DNA from: Clostridia bacterium
Lineage (GTDB): Bacteria; Bacillota; Clostridia; Oscillospirales; Acutalibacteraceae
Assembly (NCBI GenBank): GCA_017549565.1
Contig: JAFYUI010000017.1
Location: 1-51,064 of the forward strand
Reading direction: 5' to 3'
Length of the DNA stretch: 51,064 nucleotides
This document shows, one piece after another, positions 9,838 through 18,966 of this stretch (within the stretch, counting starts at the first letter, position 1; each line of letters opens with the position of its first letter). A program made the position numbers and the translations under genes. The notes beneath the pieces were generated by a model. That model was not told the origin of the DNA, did not search any database, and saw only the letters and a list, made by a program, of their open reading frames with translations.

Positions 9838-10719
9838 CTAATACAAACCATTTGTATTTGTTAGTTCTATATAAGAATTAGATTTCCTGTCCCACCTATA
9901 AAACTTTCCATTTGCTTTATGAATTCTATAGTTAAGGCCATCCACGGTATATGTGGCGATTTGCCCGTTAGCAAGTTTTGCCGACTGCAATTTAACGCCA
10001 TTGATATTATTAGGTTGATAGCCATTTTCAAATGCTCCACCATTATAAATATCCTTGTTTATGCTTCCCGTATATGGACTTACACCTTTGGGCAATTCCA
10101 AGGTTTTACCCGATTTGTTATCAACATAACGAATATACTCTTCGCCATCTTTAGTTATTGCATAACAGTCCACGCCGTTGCTCTTAAGCGTGCCCTCGTA
10201 ATCGCTTCTTAACAACCCATTGGTTGTTCTAATCATGTAAGATGCCTTTTCCTGCGCTGCATTATTAGCACTCACCTGCTCAGCTGCCGCCTTTGCTTTT
10301 GCTGCTCTTTCTTCTGCCTCCAACGCATCGTATGTATTATCAATTTCCATTTCGGTTGCAAGGCGGTTTTGCTCAATTTCCGAAAGACTATTATCACGCT
10401 GCAGATTAATTTTTGAAATATCCGCTTGTTTTTGGCGGTTTAATGCATAACCGGCATTTGCCGCAGAAAGTTGTACAGCAGTTTGTTGGGTTCGGTTAAG
10501 ACCTGAATCCGTAAGACCTAAATTAGCCATACTTTCGGCCACTTTGCGCTCATTTATAAGCTTCTGCACCGCTATCGTGCGTTGTTGGTCATCATAGGCA
10601 GTGCCAACATCCTTAATGCTTGCATCGGCATTGGCGTTAACTACCGCCGCCCGTTTATCGCTAAGCTCGTTATTTTTCTTTTTGTTTTCTTCTCTTTGCG
10701 CAGACAAACTCGTCGCCAT
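9838..10719 (-). CDS. Coiled-coil internal virion/tail protein
   Basis: This 293-aa protein begins at an ATG overlapping the previous stop (TAATG), showing translational coupling with the 741-aa tail gene. Residues 1-165 are Ala/Gln/Lys/Glu-rich and predicted long helices (for example NQLRRQKQADISKIN-like heptads), while residues about 170-293 are beta-rich with repeated Tyr/Gly turns. In short-tailed phages, genes at this position just before the giant ejection protein often encode internal virion proteins. I do not recognise a named family. Confidence 0.65.
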   Translation of the reverse strand: MATSLSAQREENKKKNNELSDKRAAVVNANADASIKDVGTAYDDQQRTIAVQKLINERKVAESMANLGLTDSGLNRTQQTAVQLSAANAGYALNRQKQADISKINLQRDNSLSEIEQNRLATEMEIDNTYDALEAEERAAKAKAAAEQVSANNAAQEKASYMIRTTNGLLRSDYEGTLKSNGVDCYAITKDGEEYIRYVDNKSGKTLELPKGVSPYTGSINKDIYNGGAFENGYQPNNINGVKLQSAKLANGQIATYTVDGLNYRIHKANGKFYRWDRKSNSYIELTNTNGLY

Positions 10720-12944
10720 TATCTTGCACCTCCTGTGGTCCTGTATTTAATCTCCATACCGTCAACAGCAATAACACCTTGGCTTGAAAGCTCAAGCCCA
10801 ATGCGAAGCACATTGCGAGCGCACGGGAAAATCGCCTTGCTGTCGATATAACCGGGTGTGTATGCCTGTGTTTCGGTACCGTTTAAATAAATATCGTGCT
10901 CTTCTTGGCTTTGGTCGGTGATTACCTTAACGGTTATCGGCTCACCACCATTGTTACCAAGCTGTAGGTTGATTTTATCAATATTCTTTCGTGTGCTTGC
11001 CTCGCCAAAGGTAAATAACTTGGTGCGAAGGGTTGTTAGGATGGGGCGTTCTTTAACCTCAAACAAATCCTCATAACCATTTTCATTAAGACAACTGAAA
11101 ACTTTATCAACCGACAAGTTATTTTCTGCAAGTGCATGGTTTAAAATACAACAGTTTGCAAATCCTTCGCCTTCATAATACGAGCTAAATAAAATTTTGC
11201 CATCCAATTCGCAAATATATGCTTTATCAAGTTCTAAAGGCAATTCCCAAATGTACCACGGTATTCGAATGTTCGCATCCTCGGTCTTTGAATAGCTCGC
11301 AACATGGGTGTAGCCATAGCAGTTATAATCCATAAGATAGAGTTTGTTGCCGCTCATAATACAATAATAACCGTTCCAGTCGCAAGCAGTGGGCGCACAG
11401 TCGATATTTTGCTTCAAATCACGTGCAACCATTTCCGAAACGCAAAAAACACTTCGCTCGTTATATTGGCTTTCATTTACAAGTGTGTAAACATTACCAT
11501 TGTCACCAAGCCAAACAAGACGATTTCGGCAAAGCTGTATTGTTTCGGGGTGTGAACACCCAACATTTGGGTTAATTTGCACCAATGGAAAATACACACT
11601 TGAAGCAACATAATCAACTACACTTTGATTTATAAGGTTTTCAGCCGTTATGTCAGTATTTTGCTGATATTTGGTATAAAAAATGCCGCTACCGTTTTCT
11701 TTGAAAATAATCAGCATATCCGCCTGTTTGCCAAAGCTGGTAACCGCCGTCGAACTTTCACCCACACGAAAATAATTGTTTTCAGAAAAATAAAGTGGAT
11801 TATTAAGGTCAGACCATACAACAAGGTTTTCATTGCCTTTGCTTGTATTTCCGCCTAAGAACAAACGGGTACCACCTTCAATACCGGCCGTACCGCCGCC
11901 GAACCACTCACACTGAGTCATTTTGAAAATTTTATCCTTTTCTTCATCAGTTGCTAAATATGGTGCTTTTATAACAAGATTATCTATTAGACCTTCATTT
12001 TCCTTTGTAATATAAGCAATAGTGTCGTCTTCACTTCTAAAAAACAACTGATTATAAAAAACTGACAACTTAAGTCCGTCTGCACCTGCCTTAGCTTCTG
12101 TCACCCATTCAGATGTTTCCCCTTCGAGCACTATTTCATGAGTAACCGTTTGCATACCCGTAGCAGTTTTAGTGGTCAGTTCAGCTGTCACAGTCATTCC
12201 CTTGTATTCTTTACCGTTACACGAATGTAACAAAGAATACCTCATCTTGTGACCCTTTTCCCAACCATCGCCGACAACAGGGTTGTAAGCGGTATATGAT
12301 ATTTTATAATAATCACTTAACAAATTATATCCCTCAAACTGCACGCCCGATGACATTACTTCGTCCTTTTCCATTGAAAAACTACCGTCCGCTTTACAAT
12401 TTGTCACAACCAACGGCACATAATAATCTTCTTCAGGCACAAATTCAAAGCGATTTTCCGCCTTATCTTCCGAATATTCGAGCTTATAAACTTGGTAATT
12501 TGAGGTAAACAAATATATAGCATTATCATTTTGTGTGAGGAAATAGGTTATTTGCTCATCAAATTCCAAAAATGAAATTGCGGGAAGCTGTGAAATTTCT
12601 TCTTCGTTTTTTTGCCAATAAAAAGACAAGTCAGTTTTAAATATACCGTCATTATCATAATCGGTATCCTTTTGCACAACCATCAAGACATAATCTTGGT
12701 ACTTTATGTTGGACCATAATTTATAAAAAACTTTTCGGTAACCAACGCGGCCGATAAGCTTGTTATTTAATGCCATAATACCCGGTCTTGTTTTTAAAAC
12801 GCCATCTTGAAACCACACATTTTTTGCTTGTGTGAGCTGGTTATCAAGCACCTCGCTTACACCGTCTCGAAGGTTTAAGCCACCCGCTAAATCGGGTACC
12901 TTAAGCACCTTTGCGCCCTGCGGCCTTAATTTTGGAAATTTCAT
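10719..12944 (-). CDS. P22 gp10-like tail stabilisation/hub protein
   Basis: This is a 741-aa protein starting at MKFPKLRPQG, chosen because a perfect GGAGG lies 9 nt upstream. The N-terminal segment DLAGGLNLRDGVSEVLDNQL followed by AKNVWFQDGVLKTRPGI is typical of podovirus head-completion/tail-hub proteins of the P22 gp10 type. The remainder is beta-rich with recurring hydrophobic strands, compatible with a propeller. It would close the portal channel and hold the tail after DNA packaging. It lies directly downstream of the 118-aa adaptor, as expected. No tape-measure gene is present in this cluster, which supports a short-tailed virion. Confidence 0.72.
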   Translation of the reverse strand: MKFPKLRPQGAKVLKVPDLAGGLNLRDGVSEVLDNQLTQAKNVWFQDGVLKTRPGIMALNNKLIGRVGYRKVFYKLWSNIKYQDYVLMVVQKDTDYDNDGIFKTDLSFYWQKNEEEISQLPAISFLEFDEQITYFLTQNDNAIYLFTSNYQVYKLEYSEDKAENRFEFVPEEDYYVPLVVTNCKADGSFSMEKDEVMSSGVQFEGYNLLSDYYKISYTAYNPVVGDGWEKGHKMRYSLLHSCNGKEYKGMTVTAELTTKTATGMQTVTHEIVLEGETSEWVTEAKAGADGLKLSVFYNQLFFRSEDDTIAYITKENEGLIDNLVIKAPYLATDEEKDKIFKMTQCEWFGGGTAGIEGGTRLFLGGNTSKGNENLVVWSDLNNPLYFSENNYFRVGESSTAVTSFGKQADMLIIFKENGSGIFYTKYQQNTDITAENLINQSVVDYVASSVYFPLVQINPNVGCSHPETIQLCRNRLVWLGDNGNVYTLVNESQYNERSVFCVSEMVARDLKQNIDCAPTACDWNGYYCIMSGNKLYLMDYNCYGYTHVASYSKTEDANIRIPWYIWELPLELDKAYICELDGKILFSSYYEGEGFANCCILNHALAENNLSVDKVFSCLNENGYEDLFEVKERPILTTLRTKLFTFGEASTRKNIDKINLQLGNNGGEPITVKVITDQSQEEHDIYLNGTETQAYTPGYIDSKAIFPCARNVLRIGLELSSQGVIAVDGMEIKYRTTGGAR

Positions 12945-12969
12945 AACTTTTAAAACCTCCTTTATTATT

Positions 12970-13326
12970 CTAATCAACAGTCGGAATAACATCATTAACT
13001 TCACTCATCCTCGAAAGCTTTGTTCGGCGTTGCTGATATTCGGTTGACCACATATATTGCTGTGTATCATCACCTTCAGCATTGGCGATATAGCCCGCTA
13101 CACCGCACATTAAAACATCGTGTGCCTCTTGGGGCAGGTCGATTTCTTCCGAAAGCGATATAATCGGCTTGCGGGGTAGCTCACAAATATGCCTTAAATC
13201 GTTATATACAAGGTTAAATATTCCAGTTGCGCGGTTCATAACACGCTGTGTCAGCTGACTGTTACCATCGTTATCACTGTATCCAAGCACCGCTATCGCT
13301 TGTTTTATAACATCATTTGCAGTCAT
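12970..13326 (-). CDS. Head-tail adaptor (P22 gp4-like)
   Basis: This 118-aa, mostly helical protein lies between the portal and the gp10-like tail protein. It contains LTQRVMNRATGIFNLVYNDLRHICEL and QEAHDVLMCGVAGYIANAEGDD, patterns found in phage head-completion adaptors that bind the portal ring. The assignment rests on size, helical content and position. Confidence 0.62.
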   Translation of the reverse strand: MTANDVIKQAIAVLGYSDNDGNSQLTQRVMNRATGIFNLVYNDLRHICELPRKPIISLSEEIDLPQEAHDVLMCGVAGYIANAEGDDTQQYMWSTEYQQRRTKLSRMSEVNDVIPTVD

Positions 13327-13338
13327 ATAATCAACTCC

Positions 13339-15138
13339 TTAATATTCTTGCGGTATTATTTCCTGCCCCGCCACTTCGGGAGGCATATCGGTTGGCACAA
13401 CACCGCTGCCATCATCAACAGTTGGTGTTGTTGGGGTTGGTGTGGGCGGTTGCATTGCCGCCTTTAATTCTTCCCTTGCTTCCTTTAAAAGACCTTCCTT
13501 ATCGGGTATAATGCCCTGTGGCAAGCGTTCAAGATACTGTACCTTGTTAATAAGCCCCTGTGATAAAAGCACATCAAGGGTGGCTATGGTAGATGATACG
13601 TTCCATAACGGATTAGCGCCAACATCCACACGAACGCTTATAAGCAGGTCCTTGTACCTTTCGGCGTTAAATGGCATATAATAAGTGCCGTCCTTATCTT
13701 CAATACGAATTTGGCGGTTGCCGTAAAGATTAAGCCAAAAATCCGCCCATATGCGCGCAATATCCTCAATAAAGCTGTAAAAATTGTTTTGGTACAGCTG
13801 CAAGGGTTGTAACGATGCCTCTCGGCTTTGAATAATTGCGGCGGCATTGTCCGGGCGAAGAGTACCAAGCGCCGCATCGGTTGCGCCGTTGTCGGTTAGC
13901 ATATTGTTGGCGTGGTCATTAAGCCCTGTAATCAGCTGACCGTTAAATGCAGGCGGTGAAATATGCCTTACTGCACCCGCAACATCTTCTGCGCCACCGT
14001 ATACCTCAATTACTTCGCCAGGGTTGTTGGTGATTTTTTGCTGCACTATATCACGGTTTACCACTGTTTTCGGCATACCCGAAAGCAAAAGCGCCCATAT
14101 TGCCGAAGAAACACCGCGGTTAAGCGCAATTTGGTTGGGAATTTGATATGTAATATCCGATGAGCCGTAAATACAGCTGTTTTGGTTGTTCCAACACATT
14201 TTTGCTAACGGATATAAGGTAAGGCCTGTGTCCCATGGCGCACGAACAACAGATTTTTCGGTCACCTTAACCGCCATAACCTTGTAACCGCTACCGTCTT
14301 CGTTATATTCTTTATAAAATTTTGTTAAAACGGTTACGCGTTGGCTGTCGCTTGGCTCGGCTTCACCCATTGCACCGGCATTAACCTTGTATGAATCTGC
14401 ACCGTCGGGCACAATGTTTTCAATATCCTCGGCCGAACGCTTATTTCTTTTGGCTTCTCTGCGAACGTCAGCACAATTTAAGCGCTGTGATATAATTATC
14501 CAGGGTTGTTTTTGCACCTCTTGGCAGTTTGGCTCACCAAAGCAAACATTTTCAACATTTAATATTTCAAAATCAATGTCGCCCTTAATAGGTTGCTTTT
14601 TTGCTTCGTCGGCATAAAGGCCTGTTTTAATATCGCCATCCCAAAACGTGTAAGCAATGCAGGTACCCGAAATATAAGCGTTGCGAAGCGCAGTTTCTTT
14701 TTTGATATCAAATTTAACGCGCTCACCTGTTATTCTGAAATAATCCGACAAAATCGATGTTATTACCGATATTTCGGCATTATCCATTTCGCCAACAAAC
14801 TCTGCGCCCGACTTAATATCCTGTCGGTACTGCTCAACCTTATCCTTAAGCCCTGAATTATCAGGCACACCGTCGGCGCTGTAATTAACCGCTACCGGCG
14901 CGGCAGTAATGCTTGATATTTTATAGTCGGCAATTCGTTTAATGAGGTTACGGCGCACAAGCGGGCGTGTATTACCGCTTTGAACACCGCGCCATTGGTC
15001 GCCAACATAAAAGCGCTCATTTACTTTGCTTTGCTCAAAAATACCCTTTTCGCCAATACTGGCCTTATAATCATTACCTTTTGTATATTCTGAAAAAACC
15101 TCTTTCGGTGAGGTTTGAATTGTCAAATTTATGCTCAT
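13339..15138 (-). CDS. Portal protein
   Basis: This 599-aa protein forms the dodecameric ring through which DNA enters and leaves the capsid. The N-terminal region (RFYVGDQW, LVRRNLIKRIADYKISSI) and the central part (NQIALNRGVSSAIWALLLSG, then RPDNAAAIIQSREASLQPLQ) are typical of phage portals. The C-terminus is Pro/Thr-rich and probably flexible. It starts with a reasonable ribosome site. Its position is unusual: it follows the scaffold and capsid genes rather than sitting between large terminase and scaffold. Confidence 0.88.
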   Translation of the reverse strand: MSINLTIQTSPKEVFSEYTKGNDYKASIGEKGIFEQSKVNERFYVGDQWRGVQSGNTRPLVRRNLIKRIADYKISSITAAPVAVNYSADGVPDNSGLKDKVEQYRQDIKSGAEFVGEMDNAEISVITSILSDYFRITGERVKFDIKKETALRNAYISGTCIAYTFWDGDIKTGLYADEAKKQPIKGDIDFEILNVENVCFGEPNCQEVQKQPWIIISQRLNCADVRREAKRNKRSAEDIENIVPDGADSYKVNAGAMGEAEPSDSQRVTVLTKFYKEYNEDGSGYKVMAVKVTEKSVVRAPWDTGLTLYPLAKMCWNNQNSCIYGSSDITYQIPNQIALNRGVSSAIWALLLSGMPKTVVNRDIVQQKITNNPGEVIEVYGGAEDVAGAVRHISPPAFNGQLITGLNDHANNMLTDNGATDAALGTLRPDNAAAIIQSREASLQPLQLYQNNFYSFIEDIARIWADFWLNLYGNRQIRIEDKDGTYYMPFNAERYKDLLISVRVDVGANPLWNVSSTIATLDVLLSQGLINKVQYLERLPQGIIPDKEGLLKEAREELKAAMQPPTPTPTTPTVDDGSGVVPTDMPPEVAGQEIIPQEY

Positions 15139-15175
15139 TTTTCCACTCCCCGTATTTATGTCGTTATATGCGAAA

Positions 15176-15198
15176 AAGCGCCAGGTTTTCTGGCGCTT
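15176..15198 (-). terminator. Hairpin with U-tract between HeH protein and portal genes
   Basis: Minus-strand RNA forms a 9-bp stem AAGCGCCAG/CTGGCGCTT with a five-base loop followed by UUUU. It sits after the capsid-HeH pair and before the portal, so it probably reduces read-through and raises capsid over portal. Confidence 0.75.
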
Positions 15199-15212
15199 AA
15201 TTTCTTATAGTT

Positions 15213-15467
15213 TTATTCTTCTGATTCTTTTTCAAATTCCTTAATTTTTGCAAGCTTTTCGGGCTTGGTTTTGCAACCGGTAAGGTCAATGCCCTTTTCA
15301 GCCGCATAAGCTTCAAGCTGGTCAACCTTCATATCATCAAGGGATAGAGGTGTGCCTTCGGTAGTTACAGAAACAACCTCATAGCCACGGTCAATTAAAT
15401 TATCTCTTTCGCGTTCGGTTTCAACGGTTTTGATAATGTTGCCATACTTATTTTTTAGTGTGAACAT
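15213..15467 (-). CDS. Small head protein with HeH/LEM-like domain
   Basis: This is an 84-aa protein immediately downstream of the major capsid gene. Residues about 45-75 (LDDMKVDQLEAYAAEKGIDL then KTKPEKLAKI) match the helix-extended-loop-helix fold often seen in small phage head proteins. The N-terminal part (NKYGNIIKTVETERERDNLI) is probably a short beta-helix unit. A role in capsid completion or decoration is inferred from position. Confidence 0.65.
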   Translation of the reverse strand: MFTLKNKYGNIIKTVETERERDNLIDRGYEVVSVTTEGTPLSLDDMKVDQLEAYAAEKGIDLTGCKTKPEKLAKIKEFEKESEE

Positions 15468-15520
15468 TTATTTTTCCTCCCATAAATCACGGGGAAGCTA
15501 CTGCTCCCCCGCTTATGAAA

Positions 15521-16414
15521 TTACTGCGAAATTGCAGCAGCAATATTTTCAAGGTTGCTCTTTTTAACAAATGCATCGTAATATACGCGATAATCAAACT
15601 TGTATGCATCTGCACCAAGATTTTGTTCGGGTGTAAATACGCGCATTGTTTCGCTCTTCTTAACAATATGTGAAGCTGTTTTCGGAAGCGCAAGCATACC
15701 GATATTCTTAGCACCTTCTGTGGGCTTAAGACCACCGTTCTCGGTATCATCGGTATATTCAGTCTTCATACGACCGTCAGCTACAGGAATAATTGCAGCA
15801 CCGTTGATAGTTTTGACCTTGAGGTTAATATCACCCTGCTTGAAATCCGAAACGGTAATATGGCGCTGAATTTCAGTTGAAGTCATAAGAGCCGCATAAA
15901 CATCGGGATTTATGAAAACTACTACTTCAGCATCAAAACCGGCCTTTGATTGAACTTTGTTAATGAGTTCAACAAGCTGTGCATACACCTTTGTTACATC
16001 AAGAGTAACGGTGTTTTTCTTGTCGATAGCAATTTTAGCGAGTTTTGAAAGAACATAGCTATCCATTTCGGGAACAACTTTAGTTCTTATATATTCGCCC
16101 ATTACCTGACCTGCAAGATTTGCAATACCGGTTTCATCCATATCTTCACGGTCAATTTGCAAAGAACGAGCACGGTCTTGCGATAATTCAAAAGACTGTT
16201 GCGCAACTGTAATCGCACCTTGTGTGAAACCGGTTTCGCGATTATAGTCTGCAAGACCAACAAAGTCAATGTCAGGGATTATTACGGTTTTGGCGCCAAC
16301 GAATTTAGCGCGCATTACATTATCGGTCATAAAACCGGTAACTGATTTTTGTACCAACATTTTGTCAAGTTCGCCCGAAAATTTTGAGGCGAATTCTAAA
16401 GTATTAATTGCCAT
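15521..16414 (-). CDS. Major capsid protein, HK97 fold
   Basis: This 297-aa protein follows the scaffold gene and has a strong GGAGG 8 nt before its ATG. It shows the pattern of small HK97-fold coat proteins: an N-terminal arm, the segment VIIPDIDFVGLADYN then ITVAQQSFELSQDRARSLQI, a helical P-domain spine (LVELINKVQSKAGFD), and the A-domain stretch VVVFINPDVYAALMTSTEIQ. It lacks the long delta domain of HK97 itself, so a separate scaffold is expected, and one is encoded directly upstream. Confidence 0.88.
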   Translation of the reverse strand: MAINTLEFASKFSGELDKMLVQKSVTGFMTDNVMRAKFVGAKTVIIPDIDFVGLADYNRETGFTQGAITVAQQSFELSQDRARSLQIDREDMDETGIANLAGQVMGEYIRTKVVPEMDSYVLSKLAKIAIDKKNTVTLDVTKVYAQLVELINKVQSKAGFDAEVVVFINPDVYAALMTSTEIQRHITVSDFKQGDINLKVKTINGAAIIPVADGRMKTEYTDDTENGGLKPTEGAKNIGMLALPKTASHIVKKSETMRVFTPEQNLGADAYKFDYRVYYDAFVKKSNLENIAAAISQ

Positions 16415-16447
16415 TTTAATTTCCTCCTATTTTTTATTTTCTAATGG

Positions 16448-17242
16448 CTATTTGCCCCATAACCCTTCCATAAGGGCCGAGGCGGTTTTATCGACATTAT
16501 CGCCACTTGTGGCCATACTGCCGGCACTGCTTGCCGCTGCTTTGGCTTCACTTGCCTTTGCTGCGGCGATTTTTTTGTTTTCTTGGTGCTGATGAAGTAA
16601 ATAAGCGTGAACAAGGTCCTTGCCTTCAGCTGCTGCACGTCTTACCGATTCGGGAAGGTTGGCAAATTCTGAAAGTTCGGGAAATTCTTTTTGCAGTTCA
16701 ATAAACTCATTTGCCAAGCGGGTGTTAATGTTCTGCTCGGCTGTGGCTTCATCCTGCAAACGCTTATTTTTTGCAGCATCAATTTTTCCTTGCTTCCCGT
16801 TTTGGTAATGCTCCATCATAATGTTGATGGTCTCAGTATCATCACCAAACCTTTCGGCAAGCTCGCGTCGGTAAGCTTCGTCCTGTTCAGTTTCAAAACT
16901 GTTTATCAGGTCTTTTACCGATACGCCCTTAAGGTCTGCAATTCTTTCAAGTTTTTGGTATAACCCGTCATAATGCATACCCTTTTGCGCCCATGTGGCC
17001 GCTTCCTCTCGTGTAAGGCCCTTGCTTTCGTGGTTATACTTAATTTCCAAGAAAGGTGCAGGCGATACCTCGGGGTTATCGGTCGCACTTGCGGCATTAT
17101 CAGCGCTATTGCCGCTACCGTCAGCATTATTTGTGTTTGCTTCATCCTGTGGTGCACCATCGGGTGCAGCTTCCGCATTCTCTACTGCCGGTGTTTCCGG
17201 TTCTGTTGATGTGGTGTTCTGTAAAACCGTGTTTTGTTCCAT
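16448..17242 (-). CDS. Capsid scaffold protein
   Basis: This is a protein of about 264 aa directly upstream of the coat gene. Residues 1-60 are acidic and low in complexity, the middle is charged helix (RELAERFGDDTETINIMMEH, then a Lys/Gln-rich coil), and the C-terminus ends in ALMEGLWGK, a likely coat-binding tail. This is the classic scaffold layout. Two ATGs lie 6 bp apart; I prefer the second (17242) because AGGAG is 9 nt upstream of it and only about 2 nt from the first (17248). Confidence 0.8.
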   Translation of the reverse strand: MEQNTVLQNTTSTEPETPAVENAEAAPDGAPQDEANTNNADGSGNSADNAASATDNPEVSPAPFLEIKYNHESKGLTREEAATWAQKGMHYDGLYQKLERIADLKGVSVKDLINSFETEQDEAYRRELAERFGDDTETINIMMEHYQNGKQGKIDAAKNKRLQDEATAEQNINTRLANEFIELQKEFPELSEFANLPESVRRAAAEGKDLVHAYLLHQHQENKKIAAAKASEAKAAASSAGSMATSGDNVDKTASALMEGLWGK

Positions 17243-17292
17243 TTTCATTACTCCTTTCCCCTATGGTGTGGGGATAAATATTTACAAACAAA

Positions 17293-17316
17293 AAGAACGC
17301 CCACAAAAGCGTTCTT
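17293..17316 (-). terminator. Hairpin with U-tract upstream of scaffold gene
   Basis: Minus-strand RNA folds into an 8-bp stem AAGAACGC/GCGTTCTT followed by UUUUU, between the 81-aa membrane protein and the scaffold. It could end terminase transcription or act as an attenuator. The loop contains GTGGG, also present in the hairpin at 1722-1749. Confidence 0.68.
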
Positions 17317-17327
17317 CCTGAAATGTA

Positions 17328-17573
17328 TTAAATTGTTTTGCTTTGGTCGGGCGGAAAGCCGTCATATTCAAAGAAATTTCTTTCCTCACGCTCGCGCTTT
17401 TCCTTAAGACGCTTCATTTTTGCCAATTCCTCCTCGCTTAAAGGTGGTGGCTCGGTTTTCGGTTCTTTGGCAAGTATCTTATGATATCCAACCAAAAAGC
17501 CCACAATGGCGAAAATAAGGCATAATAGCAATATAAGCACAACCAATATTCCGCACATTATCACATTTGACAT
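17328..17573 (-). CDS. Small single-pass membrane protein in the head cluster
   Basis: This 81-aa protein has a very hydrophobic segment at residues 5-30 (IMCGILVVLILLLCLIFAIV) followed by a Pro- and charge-rich cytoplasmic tail (LAKMKRLKEKREREERNFFE). It lies between the large terminase and scaffold genes. I recognise no family. A role in lysis regulation or membrane assembly is possible, but nothing in the sequence proves it. Confidence 0.65.
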   Translation of the reverse strand: MSNVIMCGILVVLILLLCLIFAIVGFLVGYHKILAKEPKTEPPPLSEEELAKMKRLKEKREREERNFFEYDGFPPDQSKTI

Positions 17574-17610
17574 AATCGTTTCACCTCTTTTTCAGCAAGT
17601 TACAGGCAAG

Positions 17611-18966
17611 TTAAGTCCACCCGCCGTTCATATCTTCGGCGCTGATGCCGTTATAATGCTCATAACGCTCCTGCGCAGACATGTGTTTTTTAATCGTTGG
17701 GTCTTCGGCTCTGAAGAACCGCATATCATAAAAGCAATACCGCAAGGCATCCATTAAGTGATTATTCTCATCAGCCGGCACATTAAGGCCGCCACCTGTC
17801 TTGTCCTGCTTCCAGGTATAAGCCGAAAGCTCGGCTATTGTGTTTTCGCACTTTGGATGAACGAATATTTTATATTCCTGAATGGCGGTAATGCCATTTA
17901 TTATACTGTCCTTACCCTTAACCGACGGAACGACACGACTTACACCCAACCGTTTCAAATCATCAATACTCTTTGGTTCGGCACAGTCGGCACGGATGCG
18001 CTCCTTCGCAAAGCCCTTTTTCTTTATCATTTCGGCAATATCCGAATTAAGCATTTGCTTTTGGTAATGCTCATCATATATGTAAATTTCTTTACTTATG
18101 GGATTTGCCGCTATCGCAATAAAAGCTGTGGGGTCGTTAACATAACCAAAGTCAAGCCCTTGCAAATACTTAAATTGCCAACTAACGTCTTTTTCTTTTC
18201 CGCTATCATCGGTGTATTTACCAAGCATTTTTGGGTCAAAGGCCAAGGTTTGCCAATTTTCATATACAAGACCTTCTGCGATACCCCACTCGCCAAGGCC
18301 CGAAACCGTATATTTTCGGTAATTTTCTGCCTTCATACGCTCAAATACTGCAATATCGGTTTTATCAAGAAATTCATTGCACATATAATTCGTGCTATAT
18401 GTAGAAACATTTGGAGAAGGGTTATCAAAAAACCTCTTTTTCAGCCAATGCAGTTCACTCCAAGGGTTAAAGGTTAAGGTTGTTTGCTTAAAAAGGTGCG
18501 GCGGTATGTTACCGCGCGGTACCGAAAGGTCGAGCTTATCGAAATCGGCTTCGGCGTTAAGCTCAAATGCTTCCTCTATCCACGCCCAACACAAATAACC
18601 TTGTGAAACCGTTGTCGATGCCAGCTTTAAAACATCATCAAAGCCGCGAAATAATATCTTCTGGCCTGTTGGCTTATATGTCATTTCCATTGGTGATACC
18701 GTATTGTGCCAAAGATGCGCCACACCAAGTTTTTGTTGTGCCCATTTAAGCTGTGCAAATGTACTGTCACGGTGTGTATTCATAACCCCACGAACAACCA
18801 GCAGGTTACTTTGTGGGTATTTCATAAGGCGGTATATAAAATTTAAAGCGGTTGTAGCACTCTTTTTTGAGCCCTTACCGCCTTTTAGTACTCTATACCT
18901 ATGTTTATCTACCCAATAATCACCATAGCCGCTACCGACAATTTCAGGCAAGTACAGCTTTATCAT
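17611..18966 (-). CDS. terL: Terminase large subunit
   Basis: This is a 451-aa packaging motor. The ATPase half has a deviant Walker A at residues about 29-40 (GGKGSKKSATTA) and a Walker B ending in EE (CWAWIEEAFE). The nuclease half has the expected acidic residues in GLDFGYVNDPTAF, RADCAEPKSIDDLKRLG and HLMDALRY. This places it in the PBSX/phage terminase-large family. Its start overlaps the small-subunit stop by four bases (ATGA), so the two are translated together. Confidence 0.93.
   Translation of the reverse strand: MIKLYLPEIVGSGYGDYWVDKHRYRVLKGGKGSKKSATTALNFIYRLMKYPQSNLLVVRGVMNTHRDSTFAQLKWAQQKLGVAHLWHNTVSPMEMTYKPTGQKILFRGFDDVLKLASTTVSQGYLCWAWIEEAFELNAEADFDKLDLSVPRGNIPPHLFKQTTLTFNPWSELHWLKKRFFDNPSPNVSTYSTNYMCNEFLDKTDIAVFERMKAENYRKYTVSGLGEWGIAEGLVYENWQTLAFDPKMLGKYTDDSGKEKDVSWQFKYLQGLDFGYVNDPTAFIAIAANPISKEIYIYDEHYQKQMLNSDIAEMIKKKGFAKERIRADCAEPKSIDDLKRLGVSRVVPSVKGKDSIINGITAIQEYKIFVHPKCENTIAELSAYTWKQDKTGGGLNVPADENNHLMDALRYCFYDMRFFRAEDPTIKKHMSAQERYEHYNGISAEDMNGGWT

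Noticed and set aside
16024-16030. A CGATAGC word in the opposite direction as evidence against the strand bias
   Set aside because: It matches only the inner 7 bases and lacks the flanking CC/GG, so it is not a copy of the full nonamer.
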